64,000 nucleotides of DNA from CAZRCG01 sp964598565 (GTDB lineage: Bacteria; Bdellovibrionota; UBA2394). The translations under genes were made by a program, and so were the position numbers. This document shows positions 25,863-36,083 of this stretch, one piece after another; position 1 is the first letter of the stretch; each line of letters begins with the position of its first letter. Location: the NCBI GenBank assembly GCA_964598565.1, contig CAZRCG010000003.1, positions 62,001 to 126,000 of the forward strand. The letters run 5' to 3'. The notes under the pieces were generated by a model. That model did not search any database. It saw only the letters and a program-made list of their open reading frames with translations, and was not told the origin of the DNA.

Positions 25863-28800
25863 ATGGGGGGATCACTTCGTCATTGGATTATTGCACTTTT
25901 TTGCGTGGCACAATTGCCGGCAAAAAAGGTGTATGCCCAAAAGGCCTCAGCGCCGCATGCTCAACAGGGTTTCACGGACCGTCGCCATACATTTGTGGTT
26001 TGTAAAACCACGAAGGCGTATCGCTTTGCACCTAAGGCGTTCACGGCGCTATCTGAAAGAGACGATATTGTGTTCGAATTTTGTGACCAAGGCTACGGAT
26101 GGGATTTGTTCATCAGCCCTCATCAAACGAGGGTGACGAACTATGCGATGAAGCAAATGCGTGATGCCGTTCAATCTGACGTCGCTGCCTCCGATCAGAA
26201 AGATTTTATTAAGCATTGGGTTCAGTCGCAAGATCCTCGCAAGCTCTGGACTCGCCTCAAGGGCAAAACAAAGAAAGATCGTTACGAAGACTTTGCTCTG
26301 GCTTGGCAGTCGTACCGCGATCGATTTTTGCGGGAGCTTTCTGAATTTCAAGACCGACTTCAGACTGAGGGCTGGAATACAGCGGCCGTGATTGATCTTG
26401 ATATTCTTCAGCTTCAAAAGAGCCTCGCCTATTTGGGGGCGAATCGAGAATTTCAACAACGCATGGAGTTGATGGGCTTAGAGTTCTTAAAGAACCTCCT
26501 TGATCATAAAGATATCGAAGTTCGGGAAAAGACGTTTATCGAGGTGCCGGTAGCCAGTGCGCAAAGCCCATTGAAGCGGGAAGCAGCCCTGCTGATTGAT
26601 GGGGCCTTTCAGGTGTCTCATGTGGCGGATGCCTCTCGAACGCGAGTGCAGTTTAAGTCAGAAGCGGTTCCTCGAAAAAACGGTGATGCTTTAGTATTTG
26701 GAACTCTGCATTTGGCTATGGCTTTGGATCAACTGTCTATTGGTGTTCAACATCTAACGCTTCAGTCCGAGATTATGAAAGAAGCGATTCGTGTTCGTGA
26801 GAGTGACCGAGTTCGATTCAATTTTGCCTTCGATGCTACAAAAGTGGCTCGTGCGCAAATGTCAGTTTTATTTAATGAGAGAAGCAAGGCCTTTGAGATT
26901 CGCTTTGAAAGAGATGATCTTAAACTGTCGTTGGGTGAGCTGGCGTCCTTGAAATCTGTTTCGGTGGGGGATGATACGTGGTGGAAGCCGTCAGAGTTTG
27001 TAACGGCGATGATTCATCAGAAGCGCCCCTGGTCGTGGGTCTCCTTTATTCTGAATGATCCCATATTGCAGGGTCTCGCAAAGAATTACCTTCATTCGAT
27101 GATCCTGGATGCTTTACCCGAAAGAACCCTTTCGATGCCTTTGGCCGTTTATGAATCATCAGAGTCGGTCTCTGGCTCTACGCAAGACGTACCATCGGTG
27201 TCAAAGAAGACGATTCACGTTTTAAGCCCAAAGTCAGAGAGTGCCAAAGGCCTTGTGAAGCGAGCCGACTTTCTTGTGGAGGCGCCATTTTCGGTCGCTA
27301 TAACAGAGGCGCGAATTGAAGCGATGGGCGATCCAGGCAATGTGAATGTTCGCTTGAAACTCGATGCGGATGTGCCCCACATTGATGTGGCGAAACTTCG
27401 CTTTTTTCGCGGCGAGCGAGTTATAAGCAGCGACGAAGTGGGATTGCGTATTAATTTGGGTGCGAAGTCTTTACTCGCGTCAAGTGGACGAAAACCTCTC
27501 AGACTGACCGCTTCAACAACCGCGTCTTTTCCTGACTTTGGATTGAACTCGAATCATCTTGAAACCAACTTAGATGACTTTTTTATACCTCAAGTTGATC
27601 TTCGCATTCGAGATCAATGGCTTCACGGGACCGCTCGACAAAGCGGACGTTTTTCAGTGGCATTGTTGACTCAGGCCCCGATGCTACCCACGATTCGAAG
27701 TATGTTCGTTCAACCGAGAAAGCCGAGCCATGACGATCGATCTCCCTCATCACTCGTGGGTGAAACTTTAGAGAACGAGGTTATCGAAATAATTCGGGGT
27801 CAGATGACAACGCGACTGTCAACTTTACGCACTCCGTTTAATGAAACATTGGAAGGCTATACGATTTCGGGAGTGGTGATGCCCCCGAGGGTTAATCCAG
27901 AAAGAATTCGATTTAAATTTAGAGACGACTCTGCTCAATCGGATAGTCGCAAAGGACGCTATATCATTTCGGCTGATCTAGGCATCGTCATGGGGCCTAC
28001 CTTAGGACTTCAATTTGAAGATCTTAAGGTACTGAAAGGTAAACTCTCTTTGGCACAGGCCGACAAGGTGCTCGTGCAGTTCAAAAACAAAAGCCGACAA
28101 AATCACTCCCTCTCTATGACGATCGATCTTTATTATCATCCCGTCGCCCATAGTATCGTGGTGGTGCCGCGACACCTCCAAACGACTCTCTCGGATATAT
28201 CTCTTTCTAAACTTGAGTTTGGTGAAGACAGACTTTTTGGCAATATTCCACAGGGGCTTCTTCAATCGTTAGCCAGTATGTCGGGGATGGGGCCCTTGAT
28301 ATTAAAACTTGATCCTGTAGGCAAAGCGGAGTGGATTGTAAAATGGTCTCTAGAGAAACTGCTTCTCAATCAAGGTCAAGGTGCTGGTGCTCAGTTTCTT
28401 TATGCCAAAACGATCGCGCCACTTACAGAGAGCCTCGATAGGACTCTTCATCAGTGGACCCTAGGATTTCTAGAATCGCCTTTAGTTCAGGGCCATTTAT
28501 CGCGGCTGATGAGTGAGGCCGATCGTTACGAAGCAGAATTGGCGTCGACGATGTGGACTCTCGGGGCCGACATAAAAAAACCTGTCGAAGACTGGGTTAT
28601 GTCTCAAGCCATATCGTTGACGGCCGACTATCGAGATACTGTAGAACAGAAGGCGACAAAACTATTTTCACAATTAGATTCTGTCTTTGATCAAGTGGAA
28701 TCATCGTTTCTCGAGTCTCTGAATGATACAGTTTATATGGCAGCACGTGCCTTTGTGAGCGGCACAGACAATCGCTCGTATTTGGTTATGCAGCTCGATC

Positions 28801-30026
28801 GACTTTTCAATAAAGCAGAGTCTCGTGTTGAAGTCGATGCGATGGCGTTTCAGTTTTCGCAGTATTGTGAACGCTTGTCGCCTGACGCTATCGAAGCAGC
28901 GTCGTCTTGGAGTCTTTCAGATGCCGAGGCTGATTCTCTATGGACAGAGCTTCGCAGCGCATTGCCGCCGTACTCTCCTATGTACGAGAGACGTCTGCGC
29001 CATGTGTTCTATGGACACTGTGAGGCTCGTCGACAGGCTCGGCAGAGCTATGATATTTGGAACGTTGACGCACTCAAAGGGTCGATGAACAAGATGTTTT
29101 TATCGGAAGCATTTCGTCGTTCTCAGAAGTTGGATGTAGGCAAATTTCCCATTGGTTTAGCTAACAAAGGGGTTCTGGAGCCCGGGCTCAGCGTTTCGGG
29201 AGTGGAATTTAAGCCCGGCCCTGAGCCGCAACTCCGCATTCGCTTGGCATCGAAGCTCGTGGGTACGTCTATCTCAGATGAGATTGTGGACCCACTCATG
29301 CAGACGCAGGCAGGCGCTGTCAAAGTGATGGTGCCTCGAGACATTTGGAATCAAATTTTAGCCGAGATTAACTGGAGCGAGCTTCTCAAAACATCTTTTC
29401 AATCTGTTCTTGGAGAGAATGATTCAATTCTTGTTATGGAGAGACCGTTTATTGATGAGCGCGGAAATTTTAATGCGTTCGTTAAAGTGAAAGCGCCCTT
29501 TCTAAAACCTCGTCTACTTTTTAAACCCTTCGTTTCAGCTCTTTCCAAACTCTTTCAGTCTCGATCATCCCGTCAGCAAGAGCGGGCGCTGCGCGAAGCC
29601 CAAATCGTGGAATCAAATTCGGCCGATGCTGAGGTAGCCGCCGCCATTCAATCGATGAAAAAAATTCATCCAGAACACGTGATGCGAGTGGTCTTATCGA
29701 TTCCGGATCTGCTCTCTTGGCTCTCCCTTTCTGTGAACGCTAAAATTTCAATGCCTCTCACACTGAGTTCTCGTGAAGGCCCTGACGGCGACCTGAAAGT
29801 CGACTTTTTAGGCATTCAAGATCGCGTCACGTCGTCTTCTCCATTTATGGCGGGCATCGTCTCAGATTATCTAGATCATCTGCCGAGACTTTTGAGCGCT
29901 CTGTTGAGCTCTCGTTTATCATCGTTCTCTCAACTACCGCTGAAAGATGTGGTGGGATTCGAGGGGCGACATGTTCAGCCTCGCTTTATCGAGGGCCATA
30001 CACTTATCGGCTTCGAGATATTTTGA
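25863..30026 (+). CDS. Very large exported protein of unknown function
   Basis: This 1387-residue protein has a probable signal peptide (HWIIALFCVAQLPA, cleavage near VYAQ). I do not recognise a catalytic motif. The body alternates beta-rich segments (about 240-430, 480-560 and 700-830) with helical parts (about 880-1050). In places it reads like repeated lipid-binding or AsmA/BPI-like domains, which is an impression only. The C-terminus ends IGFEIF, an aromatic end compatible with outer-membrane association. The ATG has TAGGA only 2 nt upstream. It is divergent from gspF across 179 bp, and a shared control region or secretion by that system is possible but unproven. Confidence 0.6.
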   Translation: MGGSLRHWIIALFCVAQLPAKKVYAQKASAPHAQQGFTDRRHTFVVCKTTKAYRFAPKAFTALSERDDIVFEFCDQGYGWDLFISPHQTRVTNYAMKQMRDAVQSDVAASDQKDFIKHWVQSQDPRKLWTRLKGKTKKDRYEDFALAWQSYRDRFLRELSEFQDRLQTEGWNTAAVIDLDILQLQKSLAYLGANREFQQRMELMGLEFLKNLLDHKDIEVREKTFIEVPVASAQSPLKREAALLIDGAFQVSHVADASRTRVQFKSEAVPRKNGDALVFGTLHLAMALDQLSIGVQHLTLQSEIMKEAIRVRESDRVRFNFAFDATKVARAQMSVLFNERSKAFEIRFERDDLKLSLGELASLKSVSVGDDTWWKPSEFVTAMIHQKRPWSWVSFILNDPILQGLAKNYLHSMILDALPERTLSMPLAVYESSESVSGSTQDVPSVSKKTIHVLSPKSESAKGLVKRADFLVEAPFSVAITEARIEAMGDPGNVNVRLKLDADVPHIDVAKLRFFRGERVISSDEVGLRINLGAKSLLASSGRKPLRLTASTTASFPDFGLNSNHLETNLDDFFIPQVDLRIRDQWLHGTARQSGRFSVALLTQAPMLPTIRSMFVQPRKPSHDDRSPSSLVGETLENEVIEIIRGQMTTRLSTLRTPFNETLEGYTISGVVMPPRVNPERIRFKFRDDSAQSDSRKGRYIISADLGIVMGPTLGLQFEDLKVLKGKLSLAQADKVLVQFKNKSRQNHSLSMTIDLYYHPVAHSIVVVPRHLQTTLSDISLSKLEFGEDRLFGNIPQGLLQSLASMSGMGPLILKLDPVGKAEWIVKWSLEKLLLNQGQGAGAQFLYAKTIAPLTESLDRTLHQWTLGFLESPLVQGHLSRLMSEADRYEAELASTMWTLGADIKKPVEDWVMSQAISLTADYRDTVEQKATKLFSQLDSVFDQVESSFLESLNDTVYMAARAFVSGTDNRSYLVMQLDRLFNKAESRVEVDAMAFQFSQYCERLSPDAIEAASSWSLSDAEADSLWTELRSALPPYSPMYERRLRHVFYGHCEARRQARQSYDIWNVDALKGSMNKMFLSEAFRRSQKLDVGKFPIGLANKGVLEPGLSVSGVEFKPGPEPQLRIRLASKLVGTSISDEIVDPLMQTQAGAVKVMVPRDIWNQILAEINWSELLKTSFQSVLGENDSILVMERPFIDERGNFNAFVKVKAPFLKPRLLFKPFVSALSKLFQSRSSRQQERALREAQIVESNSADAEVAAAIQSMKKIHPEHVMRVVLSIPDLLSWLSLSVNAKISMPLTLSSREGPDGDLKVDFLGIQDRVTSSSPFMAGIVSDYLDHLPRLLSALLSSRLSSFSQLPLKDVVGFEGRHVQPRFIEGHTLIGFEIF

Positions 30027-30394
30027 TCACCCTACTTTATTTTTCAAGCAATCCCCACAAAATAAAAGGTGACAATCGTTACGATGATGGGAACCCAGTT
30101 TAAAAAAATGGGAGCCATCGAAATGCAGCTTCAAGATCAAAAGGAAGAGGCTGAGTTGCCACCCTTTTATAAATCCCTTGAATGTATCCAGAGATCCTTG
30201 ATATGCCGCTAGGAATGTAGGGGCCGTATAGTACTTTAAACCAAATTTGACTTCAGAACTGTTTAGGTCGCGCGCCTTTACTTCTGATCTCACCGCCGTC
30301 GAGATTATTTAGCGGCCGCCTTAGATTGCCTAAAATCATGATTGCTCGCTCTCAACACCCTGATTAGATTAAGGATAAAGAGGGCACACGCATA
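30027..30394. other. Intergenic region before the ETF operon
   Basis: Between the large exported protein and etfB I see no convincing gene. A 42-codon frame (30084-30212, plus) has a weak AAGGTGA upstream but unremarkable composition. The last 60 bases carry a candidate promoter described separately. No repeat copy or terminator-like T-run hairpin was found here. Confidence 0.5.
30342..30370 (+). promoter_or_regulatory. Possible sigma-70-type promoter of the ETF operon
   Basis: TTGCTC (30342-30347) is separated by 17 nt from TAGATT (30365-30370), leaving a short leader with AAAGAGGG before the etfB ATG at 30395. Each hexamer matches its consensus at 4 of 6 positions. Confidence 0.3.
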
Positions 30395-31180
30395 ATGACA
30401 TTAAAAATTGGAGTCTTTCTTAAACATACACCTAAGACCACCACTGCCATTCAGCTTAAAGGCGGCGATTTAGACGAGGCAGACTTTAAGTATGAGATTA
30501 ATCCGTATGATGAATTTGCCATTGAAGAAGCGGTAAAGACGAAAGAGGCGTGGACCAAGGCCGGGCAGGCCGCTGAAATTGTGGGTATCACGCTAGGTGC
30601 CGCCGGGGCCTCCAAAACTCTGCGCGATGCGTTTGCGGTAGGCGTCGACCGTGGGCTTCATATTGTAGATAACGACAAGAAAGCGACCGATTCTCGTTCG
30701 GTTTCTCAAGCCTTAGCAGCCGCGTGTAAAGAAGAGGCGTTCACACTCATTTTTGCGGGTAAGCAAGCCGTCGATTCTGATTCTCATGCCGTCTCGCAAA
30801 TGGTCGCGGAGCGATTGGGGCTGCGTCATATGGGGCCTGTTTCAAAGTTGGAGTGGCAAGGCGCGGGAGCTAGCGCGATTGCAAAAGTAGAGCGAGACAC
30901 CGAAGGGGGTGTGAAAGAAATTTATGAAGTTAGTCTTCCCGCTCTCATTATGGCCAACAAAGGTCTCAATAAAATGAGGCTGGCATCGCTGCCCGGCATT
31001 CGTGCGGCAGCTGCTAAACCGATTAAAGAGATTCCGCTGGGCGACGTGAAAAAAGGTTTTACAGTTAAGAGCTGGTCGCTGCCTGCCGAGCGAGGCCAAG
31101 TAAAGATGATAGAGGGTGAGCCTGAGAAACAGGCGGCTGAACTGATACGTCTGCTACGAGAAGAGGCAAAAGTGCTATGA
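30395..31180 (+). CDS. etfB: Electron transfer flavoprotein beta subunit
   Basis: EtfB pairs with EtfA to carry electrons from acyl-CoA dehydrogenases. The 261-residue protein shows the family pattern: MTLKIGVFLKHTPKTT, INPYDEFAIEEAV, then FAGKQAVDSDSHAV and the AMP/recognition region KGLNKMRLASLPGI. It lacks any membrane segment and acts in the cytoplasm. etfA follows with ATGA overlap, the standard arrangement. Confidence 0.95.
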   Translation: MTLKIGVFLKHTPKTTTAIQLKGGDLDEADFKYEINPYDEFAIEEAVKTKEAWTKAGQAAEIVGITLGAAGASKTLRDAFAVGVDRGLHIVDNDKKATDSRSVSQALAAACKEEAFTLIFAGKQAVDSDSHAVSQMVAERLGLRHMGPVSKLEWQGAGASAIAKVERDTEGGVKEIYEVSLPALIMANKGLNKMRLASLPGIRAAAAKPIKEIPLGDVKKGFTVKSWSLPAERGQVKMIEGEPEKQAAELIRLLREEAKVL

Positions 31181-32139
31181 ACATTTTAATATTGGCAGAA
31201 CATAAAAAAGGGCAGTTAAAGAAAGCGACCACAGAGCTTTTGGGAGCGGCCAAGGGGTTAACTGTAGAGGCTATTATTTTTGGATCAGATGCAAAAGCTG
31301 CTGCCGAGGCCTGTGCTCGTTTAGGCGTCAGCCAAGTTCACTGGGTGAGTGATCCTGCCTTTGATGCGTATCATCCGCAAGCTTACGCTATGGCGGCCGC
31401 GGAGATTATTAAGGCGTTCAAACCCAATATGGTACTAGGGTCGAGCTCTTCGCTCGGTAAGGATTTGATTCCGGTATTGGCCGCTCGCCTGGATGCGCCC
31501 TTGGTATGTGATGTGACAGAGTTTCAATTGCAACCCGTTCTTAAGATTAGAAAGCCTTTCTTTTCTGGTAAGGCCTCTGCAGACATCGTCTTAGAATCCG
31601 GCGAGATTTCTTTTGTGACCGTGCGGCCCAACTCTTTACCTGCAGGCGAAGTATCTTCTACTGCCGGTACCGTTAAAGAATTAAAGCCATCGTTTGATTT
31701 TGCCGGATCGGGTCTGAAGTTTGTATCAAAGACAGCCGTTACTTCCGATCGCCCCGATCTCACGGAGGCGTCGATTATTGTGAGTGGGGGTCGTTCGTTG
31801 AAGACCAAAGACAATTTCAAGATACTTTTTGACTTAGCAGACTCCATGGGGGCGGCTGTTGGAGCGTCGCGAGCCGCTGTCGATGAAGGTTTGGCGGGAC
31901 ACGATATGCAAGTGGGTCAAACAGGAAAGACGGTGAACCCTTCTCTGTATGTGGCCTTCGGCATTAGTGGAGCCATTCAACATTTGGCCGGTATGAGAAC
32001 GAGCAAGGTGATCGTGGCTGTTAACAAAGACCCGCAAGCTCCACTGTTTCAAAAGGCTAGTTATGGCATTGTAGGAGACTTGTTTGTTTTGGCGCCGCTG
32101 ATTCAACAAGAAGTTAAAAAACTCTTAAGTAAAGCCTAA
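31177..32139 (+). CDS. etfA: Electron transfer flavoprotein alpha subunit
   Basis: EtfA binds FAD in its C-terminal domain. In this 320-residue protein the signature is visible as GASRAAVDEGL, then QVGQTGKTVNPSLYVAFGISGAIQHLAGM and INVAVNKD-like VIVAVNKDPQAPLF. The N-terminal half is the variable Rossmann-like domain. It is translationally coupled to etfB and precedes, by 50 bp, a membrane Fe-S oxidoreductase that probably takes its electrons. Confidence 0.95.
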   Translation: MNILILAEHKKGQLKKATTELLGAAKGLTVEAIIFGSDAKAAAEACARLGVSQVHWVSDPAFDAYHPQAYAMAAAEIIKAFKPNMVLGSSSSLGKDLIPVLAARLDAPLVCDVTEFQLQPVLKIRKPFFSGKASADIVLESGEISFVTVRPNSLPAGEVSSTAGTVKELKPSFDFAGSGLKFVSKTAVTSDRPDLTEASIIVSGGRSLKTKDNFKILFDLADSMGAAVGASRAAVDEGLAGHDMQVGQTGKTVNPSLYVAFGISGAIQHLAGMRTSKVIVAVNKDPQAPLFQKASYGIVGDLFVLAPLIQQEVKKLLSKA

Positions 32140-32189
32140 GCGTTTTCGTACCGAGGGGTAGGGAGTGATAGGCTCCAAGAAGGGATAGC

Positions 32190-34265
32190 GTGACGAATTC
32201 TCAGATCATTTGCCTTATTGTTTTATTCGGGTCATTCGCTTTCTTTTCAGCCAGCTTTGGCCGAGTCTTGGAAGTGATCTTTCAAGCGAAGGCGCGGGCT
32301 CGCTGGCATGATCTGCCCACACGCTTTTTGGCTGTGATTCAAGAAGTCTTTCTTCATCGCAAGCTCCTGAGACAGAAAGCCTCGGGTATGGTGCATGTTC
32401 TTATTTTCTGGGGCTTTGTTATTTTAACGGCCGGCACGGCCGAGTGGATGCTTTATGGGCTCACGGGACAAGATTTTTCCTTCATGGGAAAAGAGCTCTA
32501 TAGTTTATTTTGTTTCACCCAAGATATTTTTAATGTTTCTGTTTTTGCAGCCGTAGCGTGGGCTTTTTATCGTCGACTTTTTGTGAAGCCCGCTCGACTG
32601 GCCGACAACTCTCAAAAATCGAAGAACGATGCCTATTTTATTTTGGCGATGATTTGGGGTTTAACAATTTCAAATTTATTGACGCACAGTGTGCTTATTC
32701 ACAACGGCATCGATGGATTCGCCTCTGCGAAGCCAGCCGCGACTCTGTTGTCGGTACTTTGGGGGCAGGGTGATATTTCGCTTTTTTGGCATGATTTGTT
32801 TTGGTGGATTCACTTGGCCATCGTTTTACTTTTTTTAAACTATCTTCCTTACTCCAAACATTTTCATGTCATTATGGCGGGTCCCAACGTTTTCTTTTCT
32901 AAGACAGAGCCTCGTGGACAGCTGGCCTCTTTAAATATGGATGATCTAACGATCACCACGTTTGGAGCGCAGAAAGTCGAAGACCTAAGTTGGAAGAATT
33001 TGTGGGATTCCTTTGCCTGTACCGAATGTGGGCGCTGTAATGAGTTTTGTCCGACAGCTACGACGGGCAAAGCCCTGCGTCCGAAGAATCTTATGATTGA
33101 AATGCGGGCGGCGGTTCAAAGGCGAAGCTCGTTATTGATTCAGTTGGCCGAAGATGGATGCTCGGAGGCGGCCCGTGAGAAATGGTCGCCTGAAGACAAA
33201 GAATTTTTCGAGCAAGAGCTCGTGCCTCATACCTACAGTGATCAAGTCATCTGGGATTGCACCACCTGCGGCGCCTGTGTGGAAGCCTGTCCGGTGATGA
33301 TTGATCATGTGGATGCTATCGTTGAGATGCGACGCGCCTTGGTGTTAAACAAGGGCTCCAACCCTGAAGAAGCGACCCGTGTGTTCAGAAATTGGGAGTC
33401 GACATCGAATCCCTGGGGTCTTTCTGAAGAGGCACGACAAGATTTTCTTATCGATAAAGGCGTCCCGCTCTATAGCTCAAATTCTACCCTCACCAATTCG
33501 GTCGACAATCGAAACGCCGCTGATGACAAGACCAACACTAAAACGCCTTTTGAATTTTTGTATTATATTGGATGCGCAGGTTCTTATGACGATCGCAATA
33601 AGAAAGTTGTCGAGAGCGTTGTTAAAATTTTGCAACAGGCTGGCGTATCCTTCGGCATTCTCGGAAAAGAAGAGCGCTGTAACGGCGAGACTGCACGTCG
33701 TATGGGTAACGAATATCTTGGTCAACAGATGATCAAAGCCAACCGAGAGATACTTGATAAGTATGATGTGAAGAAAATTCTTACATCGTGCCCGCACTGT
33801 TTTAATACCCTCAAAAATGAATATCCCGAATTTGGTGGTCACTACGAGGTGATTCACCATACCGATTATATTGCCAGGCTTATCGAAGAGGGCCGGGTGC
33901 AGGTTTCAGAAAAAGCACGAGCCGTAACCTACCACGACTCTTGTTATATTGGGCGCTATAACGGTATCTACGATGCGCCTCGAAAAATTGTCGCCTCAGT
34001 CACTGGTTCTGAGCCTATTGAGATGACGCGATCGAAAGAACAGGGGTTTTGTTGTGGGGCAGGGGGTGGTCGAATGTGGCTTGAAGAAACCACCGGTAGT
34101 CGGGTGAACGTGAATCGAGCTGAAGAAGTTATCCAGTCGGGGGCAAAGACAGTATGTGTGGCTTGTCCGTTCTGCAATACAATGATGACGGATGGTTTGA
34201 AGGCGAAGGGTCGCGAAGATATTCTAGTTAAAGATTTGGCCGAAGTTGTTGCTGAGGCGCTATGA
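32190..34265 (+). CDS. Membrane-bound Fe-S oxidoreductase, predicted ETF:quinone oxidoreductase
   Basis: The 691-residue protein fuses a NarI-like N-terminal membrane domain (helices near 5-28, 62-85, 105-125, 148-168 and 205-225) to an HdrD/GlcF-like part. Two 4Fe-4S motifs are seen: CTECGRCNEFCP near 276 and CTTCGACVEACP near 356. Two CCG-type cysteine-rich blocks follow (IGCAGS ... CNGE ... TSCPHC, and YHDSC ... FCCGAGGG). I infer that it passes ETF electrons to the quinone pool in place of the usual ETF-QO flavoprotein. The start is GTG, with AAGGGA upstream. Its stop overlaps fadD (ATGA). Confidence 0.88.
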   Translation: MTNSQIICLIVLFGSFAFFSASFGRVLEVIFQAKARARWHDLPTRFLAVIQEVFLHRKLLRQKASGMVHVLIFWGFVILTAGTAEWMLYGLTGQDFSFMGKELYSLFCFTQDIFNVSVFAAVAWAFYRRLFVKPARLADNSQKSKNDAYFILAMIWGLTISNLLTHSVLIHNGIDGFASAKPAATLLSVLWGQGDISLFWHDLFWWIHLAIVLLFLNYLPYSKHFHVIMAGPNVFFSKTEPRGQLASLNMDDLTITTFGAQKVEDLSWKNLWDSFACTECGRCNEFCPTATTGKALRPKNLMIEMRAAVQRRSSLLIQLAEDGCSEAAREKWSPEDKEFFEQELVPHTYSDQVIWDCTTCGACVEACPVMIDHVDAIVEMRRALVLNKGSNPEEATRVFRNWESTSNPWGLSEEARQDFLIDKGVPLYSSNSTLTNSVDNRNAADDKTNTKTPFEFLYYIGCAGSYDDRNKKVVESVVKILQQAGVSFGILGKEERCNGETARRMGNEYLGQQMIKANREILDKYDVKKILTSCPHCFNTLKNEYPEFGGHYEVIHHTDYIARLIEEGRVQVSEKARAVTYHDSCYIGRYNGIYDAPRKIVASVTGSEPIEMTRSKEQGFCCGAGGGRMWLEETTGSRVNVNRAEEVIQSGAKTVCVACPFCNTMMTDGLKAKGREDILVKDLAEVVAEAL

Positions 34266-36079
34266 GAACGGTTCTTAAGGCACGAACCATTCCGGAAGCA
34301 TTTCTAGAACGAGTTCGAAAAAATTCGCAGCGCCCTATGTATTTTACGAAGCGGCACGATCAGTGGCGAAGCCGAACTTATGCCGAGGCCCTCACCTTCG
34401 TGATGCACAGTCTCGCGGGTCTTCAGCGTCTGAACGTCCAGCCGGGCGATAAAATTGCGATTTTGGCTGAGAATCGCGAGGAATGGATGCTTACAGACTA
34501 CGCCATTCAGTGGATGGGCGCGGCAGTTCCCGCCATTTATACGACATCGAGCGATGATCAGATCCGCTATATTTTAGAGGAGTCTCAAGCTCAGGGACTT
34601 TTCGTTTCAACCATCGAGAGCGCAAGGCGTGTCGCGGGTCTTTCTCTTAAGTTTTTAAAATGGATCGTGATTTACGACCCGGAAGATAAATCTTCCGCTC
34701 CTGCAGATTTCAACGGGATTCGGTTTGTGAGTCACGCTGAATTTTTAAAAGATCGCATGAGCGACGATGAAGCTGAGCGTCGCCTTAAGAGTCTAAGCGA
34801 AGATGATTTGGCGATTTTGCTCTATACGTCGGGTACGACGGGAGATCCCAAAGGCGTGATGCTCACTCATCGAAATTTCATGTCTAATATTAAAGACATT
34901 TTAGAAGCCCTTCCTATTGAGGAAGAGAAGCTCGTTCTTTCGTTTTTGCCCTTTAGCCATATTTACGAGCGCATTTGTCACTGCGCTCTCCTCTTTGGAG
35001 GCTGCTCCATTTACTTTGCTCAGAGCATCGAACTTTTGGTGCAGAATCTGCAAGAAGTGCGCCCTCATTATATGACGGCGGTGCCTCGGATTTTCGAAAA
35101 AATGTATGGTCGCATTCAAGAAAAACTGAAAGGCGCTTCGTTGGCTCAGAGATGGATTTTTCGTTGGGCTCTCGCTCGAAGTCAAAAGCGACTCCAGAGT
35201 CGACTTCATGGGGCACGTCTCGGTCTAAGGGATTCTCTTTGTTTGAAGCTCGCCGATATACTGGTGTTTCGAAAGATTCGGGCCATTACTGGCGGTCGAT
35301 CACAGCTTTTCATTAGTGGGGGAGCACCCCTTTCTAAGGAGATCGCCGAATTCTTCTTTGGCGCGGGCTTTACGATTCTTGAGGGTTACGGTCTATCGGA
35401 ATGTTGTATTACGGCCTGCAATACTCCCGAGACGGTTCGTCTTGGCACCGTCGGCAAGCCCTTCAAGCAAGTCGAAGTGAGCATTGCCGGTGATGGTGAG
35501 ATTTGTGTGCGTGGTCCCATGGTAATGCAGGGTTATTTCAATAATCCTAAAGAGACAGCCGAGGTTATCGATAAGGATGGTTGGTTTCATACGGGGGATA
35601 TCGGCGAATTTGATTCGGATGGTTATCTAAAGATCACCGACCGAAAAAAAGATCTCATTGTACTCGCCGCTGGAAAAAAGGTAGCTCCCCAACCTATAGA
35701 AAATATCTTAAAGAGAGATCCTTTGGTGGAAAGTGTTTGTTTGGTGGGTGATCAACGCAGTTATATTATCGCTCTTATCGTGCCCAACTTAGATTTAGCC
35801 AAGGCCTGGGGGCTAAACCATGGGGTGTCAATTCATGGCTTGCAAGACTGTGTAGATAACGACGAGCTGCGCGATCACTATCAGCGTCTCGTCGATGATA
35901 TCAACACCACGTTGCCTCGCTATTCTACGATCAAATATTTTCGGCTCTTAGGGTTTCACTTTTCGACAGAAAGTGGCGAGCTGACGCCCACCTTAAAACT
36001 TAAACGACGTATTATTCAAGAAAAGTATAAGAGTCTGATCGATCGCATTTACGCCGAAGGTGAACAGGCCCGAGTCTGA
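34262..36079 (+). CDS. fadD: Long-chain fatty acyl-CoA synthetase (AMP-forming)
   Basis: This enzyme activates fatty acids with ATP and CoA at the membrane face. The 605-residue length and motifs fit the FAA1-like branch: P-loop YTSGTTGDPKGVMLTH near residue 190, GYGLSE, GWFHTGDIGEFD and DRKKDLIVLAAGKKVAPQPIE. It is coupled by a 4-nt overlap to the Fe-S oxidoreductase gene. This links fatty-acid activation with the electron exit route of beta-oxidation. Confidence 0.93.
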   Translation: MRTVLKARTIPEAFLERVRKNSQRPMYFTKRHDQWRSRTYAEALTFVMHSLAGLQRLNVQPGDKIAILAENREEWMLTDYAIQWMGAAVPAIYTTSSDDQIRYILEESQAQGLFVSTIESARRVAGLSLKFLKWIVIYDPEDKSSAPADFNGIRFVSHAEFLKDRMSDDEAERRLKSLSEDDLAILLYTSGTTGDPKGVMLTHRNFMSNIKDILEALPIEEEKLVLSFLPFSHIYERICHCALLFGGCSIYFAQSIELLVQNLQEVRPHYMTAVPRIFEKMYGRIQEKLKGASLAQRWIFRWALARSQKRLQSRLHGARLGLRDSLCLKLADILVFRKIRAITGGRSQLFISGGAPLSKEIAEFFFGAGFTILEGYGLSECCITACNTPETVRLGTVGKPFKQVEVSIAGDGEICVRGPMVMQGYFNNPKETAEVIDKDGWFHTGDIGEFDSDGYLKITDRKKDLIVLAAGKKVAPQPIENILKRDPLVESVCLVGDQRSYIIALIVPNLDLAKAWGLNHGVSIHGLQDCVDNDELRDHYQRLVDDINTTLPRYSTIKYFRLLGFHFSTESGELTPTLKLKRRIIQEKYKSLIDRIYAEGEQARV

Positions 36080-36083
36080 AGCC

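Noticed and set aside
25561..26136. 191-residue plus-strand frame before the large exported protein
   Set aside because: It overlaps gspF and the start of the 1387-residue gene in another frame, and its composition is Arg/Cys/His-rich like a shadow frame.
30027..30293. 88-residue minus-strand frame before etfB
   Set aside because: It has no recognisable start signal, low coding character and no neighbour logic.
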